Positions 60,996-64,000 of a DNA stretch of 64,000 nucleotides are shown piece by piece; within the stretch, counting starts at the first letter, position 1, and every line of letters starts with the position of its first letter. The stretch spans positions 930,001-994,000 of the forward strand of contig NZ_CP009434.1 in assembly GCF_000960995.1 (NCBI RefSeq). Direction: 5' to 3'. The stretch is from Burkholderia glumae LMG 2196 = ATCC 33617. GTDB lineage: Bacteria > Pseudomonadota > Gammaproteobacteria > Burkholderiales > Burkholderiaceae. Below the pieces are notes generated by a model. The model made no database searches, was not told the origin of the DNA, and saw nothing but the letters and a program-made list of their open reading frames with translations. A program made the position numbers and the translations under genes.

Positions 60996-62066
60996 ATGAT
61001 CCAGTCTTCCCGTTCCATGCCGGACTCCGGCCGCCCGAAAGCGCAGGCGATCGCGCTCGGCGTGCTCTACACGGTACTCGTCGCGCTCGCGCTGTGGATC
61101 ATTCGCGCGTTCCTGCCGGCCATCGCCTGGGCCGGCGTGATCGCGATCGCGCTATGGCCCGCGCTGCGCCGGATCGACGCGATTCGCTGGCTGAGCGGGC
61201 GCCGCACCTTGGTTGCGATCCTGCTGACCTCGGCGGTCGGCCTGCTGCTGGTGGCGCCGGTGGCGATCGCGGTGGCGCAGGCCGCCGGGCAGATCCACGA
61301 CGTGTTCGCCTGGGTTCACGACGCGCGGGCCAACGGCATTCCGCTGCCCGATGCGGTTTATCACCTGCCGTTCGGTTCGAGGCAGGTGGCCGCCTGGTGG
61401 CAGGCCAATCTGGCTCAGCCGCTGCATGCGCCGGCCGGCGTCAAGGGCATGAACGGCGAGGCGTTCGTCTCGTACGGCAAGGCGTTCGGCTCGCACGTGT
61501 TGCATGCGGCCGTGTTGTTCGGCTTCATGCTGGTCACGCTGTTCGTGATCTTCCGGGCCGGCCCGCGCATGTCCGAGTCGCTGATGCGCGGCGTGCAGCG
61601 CGCGTTCGGCGCGAACGGCGCGTCGCTGACGCAGCGCATGGTGTCGGCAGTCTACGGCACCGTGACGGGCCTGGTGGTGGTCGGGCTCGGCGAGGGCGCG
61701 CTGCTCGGCGTCGCCTACGCGGTGGCGGGCGTGTCGCATGCGGCGCTGCTCGGGCTCGTGACCGCGGTGGCGGCGATGCTGCCGTTCTGCGCGCCGGTGG
61801 TGTTCTGCGGTGCCGCGCTGTGGCTGTTCCTCGTCAAGGGAGCCGCGGCCTGGGCGATCGGCCTGGCCGTGTTCGGCGCGGTGGTGGTGTTCGTGGCCGA
61901 GCATTTCGTGCGGCCGGTGCTGATTGGCGGCTCCGCGCGGCTGCCGTTCCTGCTGGTGCTGTTCGGCATCCTCGGCGGCGCCGAGACGTTCGGCCTGCTC
62001 GGCCTCTTCATCGGGCCGGCGCTGATGACGGTGCTCACCGTGCTGTGGAGCGAGTGGGTCGAATAG
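60996..62066 (+). CDS. AI-2E (PerM/DUF20) family transporter
   Basis: 356 aa integral membrane protein with about eight hydrophobic segments. VLYTVLVALALWIIRAFLPA and the WAGVIAIALWPALRRI block open the family; FLLVLFGILGGAETFGLLGL and FIGPALMTVLTVLWSEW close it with the conserved GPxL motif. Members export autoinducer-2 or act as proton/sodium antiporters; which applies here is unclear. ATG at 60996 preceded by GAG-rich sequence. Confidence 0.88.
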   Translation: MIQSSRSMPDSGRPKAQAIALGVLYTVLVALALWIIRAFLPAIAWAGVIAIALWPALRRIDAIRWLSGRRTLVAILLTSAVGLLLVAPVAIAVAQAAGQIHDVFAWVHDARANGIPLPDAVYHLPFGSRQVAAWWQANLAQPLHAPAGVKGMNGEAFVSYGKAFGSHVLHAAVLFGFMLVTLFVIFRAGPRMSESLMRGVQRAFGANGASLTQRMVSAVYGTVTGLVVVGLGEGALLGVAYAVAGVSHAALLGLVTAVAAMLPFCAPVVFCGAALWLFLVKGAAAWAIGLAVFGAVVVFVAEHFVRPVLIGGSARLPFLLVLFGILGGAETFGLLGLFIGPALMTVLTVLWSEWVE

Positions 62067-62178
62067 GCGGCGCGCCGATGGTTGCGCGCGCATGCGTCGT
62101 ACCGCGCCGACCGGTGCGGGCGCAGATAACTTTACAGAATTCCACATGGATCGGGGCGAGGTGGATTAGGATGCGCAA

Positions 62179-62571
62179 ATGACGACCGATCGTGTTGCAC
62201 GGAGACTGACCGGCATGTTTGCCTCGCCCCAGCGTTCTTCCATCGCCGCGCTGCCCTTCGCCGCGAGCCTGCTGCTGTCGGGCTGCTCGTGGTTCGGCTG
62301 GGCGCATCAGCCGTCGTTCTCGTATGCGCGGCTGCCGGTGCCGAGGGCGGCCTCCCAGCCGGGCGCCACGCAGCAGAAGGTGGTGCGTGCCGGCGGCAAC
62401 CCGTCCAGTGTCTGGATGGTGCGCAACGGGAGCGGCGTTTGCTACAACTACCTGCTCACGCACGGCAGCGAGCATCGTCTCTACTACGTCGTGTTCGATG
62501 CCCACGGCGTGGTCACGCATCACGGCTTCTCGTCCTGCATGGAAGCCGATCGCCACGGCGATCTGCGCTGA
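62179..62571 (+). CDS. Small lipoprotein (BamE/OmlA-like fold possible)
   Basis: 130 aa. Lipobox LLLSGC follows a hydrophobic stretch; an internal ATG at 62215 (MFASPQRSSI) would give a more typical signal length. The mature domain GNPSSVWMVRNGSGVCYNYL, then RLYYVVFDAHGVVTHHGFSS C resembles small outer-membrane lipoproteins with a BamE-type sandwich, but this is a weak resemblance. Stands alone. Confidence 0.7.
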   Translation: MTTDRVARRLTGMFASPQRSSIAALPFAASLLLSGCSWFGWAHQPSFSYARLPVPRAASQPGATQQKVVRAGGNPSSVWMVRNGSGVCYNYLLTHGSEHRLYYVVFDAHGVVTHHGFSSCMEADRHGDLR

Positions 62572-62713
62572 CGCGGCTGGCGGCGCGCTGCCAGCCGCGG
62601 CGCTTTCCTTTCGAACACCTTGCCAGCACGCCGGTTGCGGCGAACTCGCGGCCGCGCATTCATGACCGCGCGGCTCGCGCCGCATGCGCGAACCACCGGC
62701 GCGGCGGCCCGCA

Positions 62714-63508
62714 CTAGGCCAGCGTGTCGACCACCCCGCCGTCCACGCGCAGCGCGGCGCCGGTGGTTGCCGAGGCCTGCGCCGAGCACACGTACACCAC
62801 CAGATTCGCCACTTCCTCGGTGGTCGCCGGACGCTGCAGGATCGAGCTGGGGCGCTGGGTGCGCACGAATTCCACCGCCACCTCGTCCACCGTCTTGCCC
62901 TGCCGGTCGGCGCTGTCCTTCAGCATCGCCTTCACGCCGTCCGACATGGTCGGCCCCGGCAGCACCGAGTTGACCGTCACGCCGGTGCCGGCCGCGAGTT
63001 TCGCGAGGCCGCGTGCGATCGACAGCTGGGCCGTCTTCGAGAAGCCGTACTGGATCATGTCGGCCGGGATGTTCAGCGCCGATTCCGACGAGATGAATAC
63101 CACCCGGCCCCAGTCGCGCTCCATCATTCGCGGCAGGTAGTGGCGCGAGAGCCGCACGCCCGACATCACGTTGGTCTGGAAGTAACGCTCCCATTCCTCG
63201 TCGTCGATGTCGAAGAACGGCTTCGGTCCGTAGATGCCGGCGTTGTTGACGAGGATGTCCACGGTCGGTGCCGCCTCGGTCAGCTCCCCGACGCCGGCTG
63301 CGCCGGACAGGTCGGCCGCGATGCCGGAGGCGTTCACGCCAGGTACCGACGAGCGCAGCGTGGCCAGCGCCGCGTTGACCGAGGTGTCGCTACGGCCGTT
63401 GAGGATCAGCGTCGCGCCCGCGCGCGCTAGGCCCGCCGCGATGGCATAGCCGATGCCGCCGGTGGATGCGGTCACGAGGGCGATCCTGCCAGTGAGGTTG
63501 ATCTGCAT
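62714..63508 (-). CDS. Short-chain dehydrogenase/reductase
   Basis: 264 aa Rossmann enzyme. Nucleotide motif TASTGGIGYAIAAGL; DILVNNAGIYG; catalytic Ser in VVFISSESALN; active-site Y-x3-K in IQYGFSKTAQ; C-terminal TTGAALRVDGGVVDTLA. Probable NAD(P)-dependent oxidoreductase; substrate unknown. The ATG at 63508 is chosen because the family N-terminus MQINLTGRIALVTAS starts there. Confidence 0.9.
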   Translation of the reverse strand: MQINLTGRIALVTASTGGIGYAIAAGLARAGATLILNGRSDTSVNAALATLRSSVPGVNASGIAADLSGAAGVGELTEAAPTVDILVNNAGIYGPKPFFDIDDEEWERYFQTNVMSGVRLSRHYLPRMMERDWGRVVFISSESALNIPADMIQYGFSKTAQLSIARGLAKLAAGTGVTVNSVLPGPTMSDGVKAMLKDSADRQGKTVDEVAVEFVRTQRPSSILQRPATTEEVANLVVYVCSAQASATTGAALRVDGGVVDTLA

Positions 63509-63814
63509 GAGTGTCGGGTTCCGGAAAGGGAGCGAGAACACGAGACGTGACGCGACCGGCGCGGCACGCTCGACAATGGGACGGATCAGCTTAGACGAAT
63601 CACCGGACCAGCACCGCGTGGCGCGAGCGATGGACCGGCGGGGCCGGACGGCGGGCTCCGCCGTCCCGCGCCCGGCGCTTCGCGCGGCACGGCTACCGAG
63701 CTTGCGCGCGCGAGCGCGAGACCGGGGGAGGCGATGACAGCTTGCAGCGGCGCCGCCTCGATGGACCTAGCAAAGCCGGTGCCTCCGAATTCGGCCGACG
63801 GTGCGGTGGCGGCT
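63509..63814. other. Intergenic
   Basis: About 300 bp between the dehydrogenase start and the stop of the truncated regulator, both on the minus strand. No gene or clear site. Confidence 0.5.
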
Positions 63815-64000
63815 TCAGGATGCGCGCCGCGCGCGATGTGCATCCCCGATCGCGCGCTCGAGCCGGATCACGGCATCGTCCATCGACTCGACGGCGACGC
63901 TGCCGTAGCCGAGCACGAGGCCGTTGTAGGCCGACGGATCGGTGCCCGGCGCGCAGAACGGCGAGAGCGGCCGGATCACCAGGCCGTGCGCGCGGCCGGC
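63815..64000 (-). CDS. MocR/PdxR-type regulator, C-terminal end (partial)
   Basis: Only the last 61 codons are in the window; the gene continues past its right edge. GLVIRPLSPFCAPG, then NGLVLGYGSVAVESMDDAVI and RLERAIGDAHRARR match the end of the aminotransferase-like domain of GntR-family MocR regulators ('LGFG.l..e.I..gv..L'). A stand-alone aminotransferase is possible but less likely. Confidence 0.6.
   Translation of the reverse strand, partial: AGRAHGLVIRPLSPFCAPGTDPSAYNGLVLGYGSVAVESMDDAVIRLERAIGDAHRARRAS

Overview
The window is GC-rich (about two-thirds G+C) DNA with the gene content of a Burkholderia chromosome. Pointers to that genus are the A-I-O-B gene order of a Burkholderia-type contact-dependent inhibition (CDI) locus with its Nx(E/Q)LYN toxin boundary, DUF746 debris, an SfnB-like oxidoreductase, ergothioneine genes and oxygen-independent ubiquinone genes. 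The species cannot be fixed from this window. Most of it is ordinary, intact housekeeping and accessory sequence. About 27.2-46.5 kb is different: it carries the CDI locus, two insertion-sequence remnants inside it, one complete IS5-family element, a second IS5 remnant and several decayed genes.

Layout. 0.4-2.2 kb: an OmpR-family response regulator and its histidine kinase. 2.3-5.0 kb: a patatin-type autotransporter on the minus strand. 5.2-6.3 kb: an orphan MreB paralogue. 6.6-8.9 kb: a glycogen-debranching-like enzyme. 9.3-10.8 kb: a gene-free stretch with six identically built repeats, each a pair of inverted DnaA-box-like arms. 10.8-17.9 kb: an RpiR regulator, a DUF2158 protein, a superinfection-immunity-like membrane protein, a rhodanese divergent from an FtrA-like regulator, an M20 peptidase, a DUF1653 protein and a YcaQ-type DNA glycosylase. 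18.4-26.9 kb: an MFS exporter, a trehalase, a receiver-less winged-helix regulator, an SfnB-like oxidoreductase, an HpaR-like MarR regulator and a MOSC protein.

27.0-43.2 kb: a class II aldolase remnant, then the CDI locus bcpA-bcpI-bcpO, then IS6- and IS3-family fragments and a frameshifted probable orphan immunity gene, a small membrane protein, bcpB, DUF746 debris and an intact IS5-family element. BcpA would be exported by BcpB and deliver a C-terminal PD-(D/E)XK-like nuclease domain into neighbouring cells, with BcpI protecting the producer. 43.3-45.3 kb: a three-lipoprotein operon (CsgG-like, DUF4810, DUF799). 45.3-46.5 kb: an IS5 remnant that cuts into a decayed lysR gene. 46.6-49.0 kb: a cysteine dioxygenase and a four-domain sulfurtransferase, whose divergent LysR regulator is that wreck.

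49.5-64.0 kb: a porin, a two-gene unit with a perfect LexA-type box upstream, alanine racemase, a DUF427 protein, egtB-egtD (ergothioneine), ubiU-ubiV-ubiT (O2-independent ubiquinone hydroxylation), rubredoxin, an AI-2E-family transporter, a lipoprotein, a short-chain dehydrogenase, and the C-terminal end of a MocR-type regulator running off the window. No tRNA, rRNA or CRISPR array was seen. The two most unusual signals are the repeat array at 9.5-10.7 kb and the invaded CDI operon with its decayed immunity gene.
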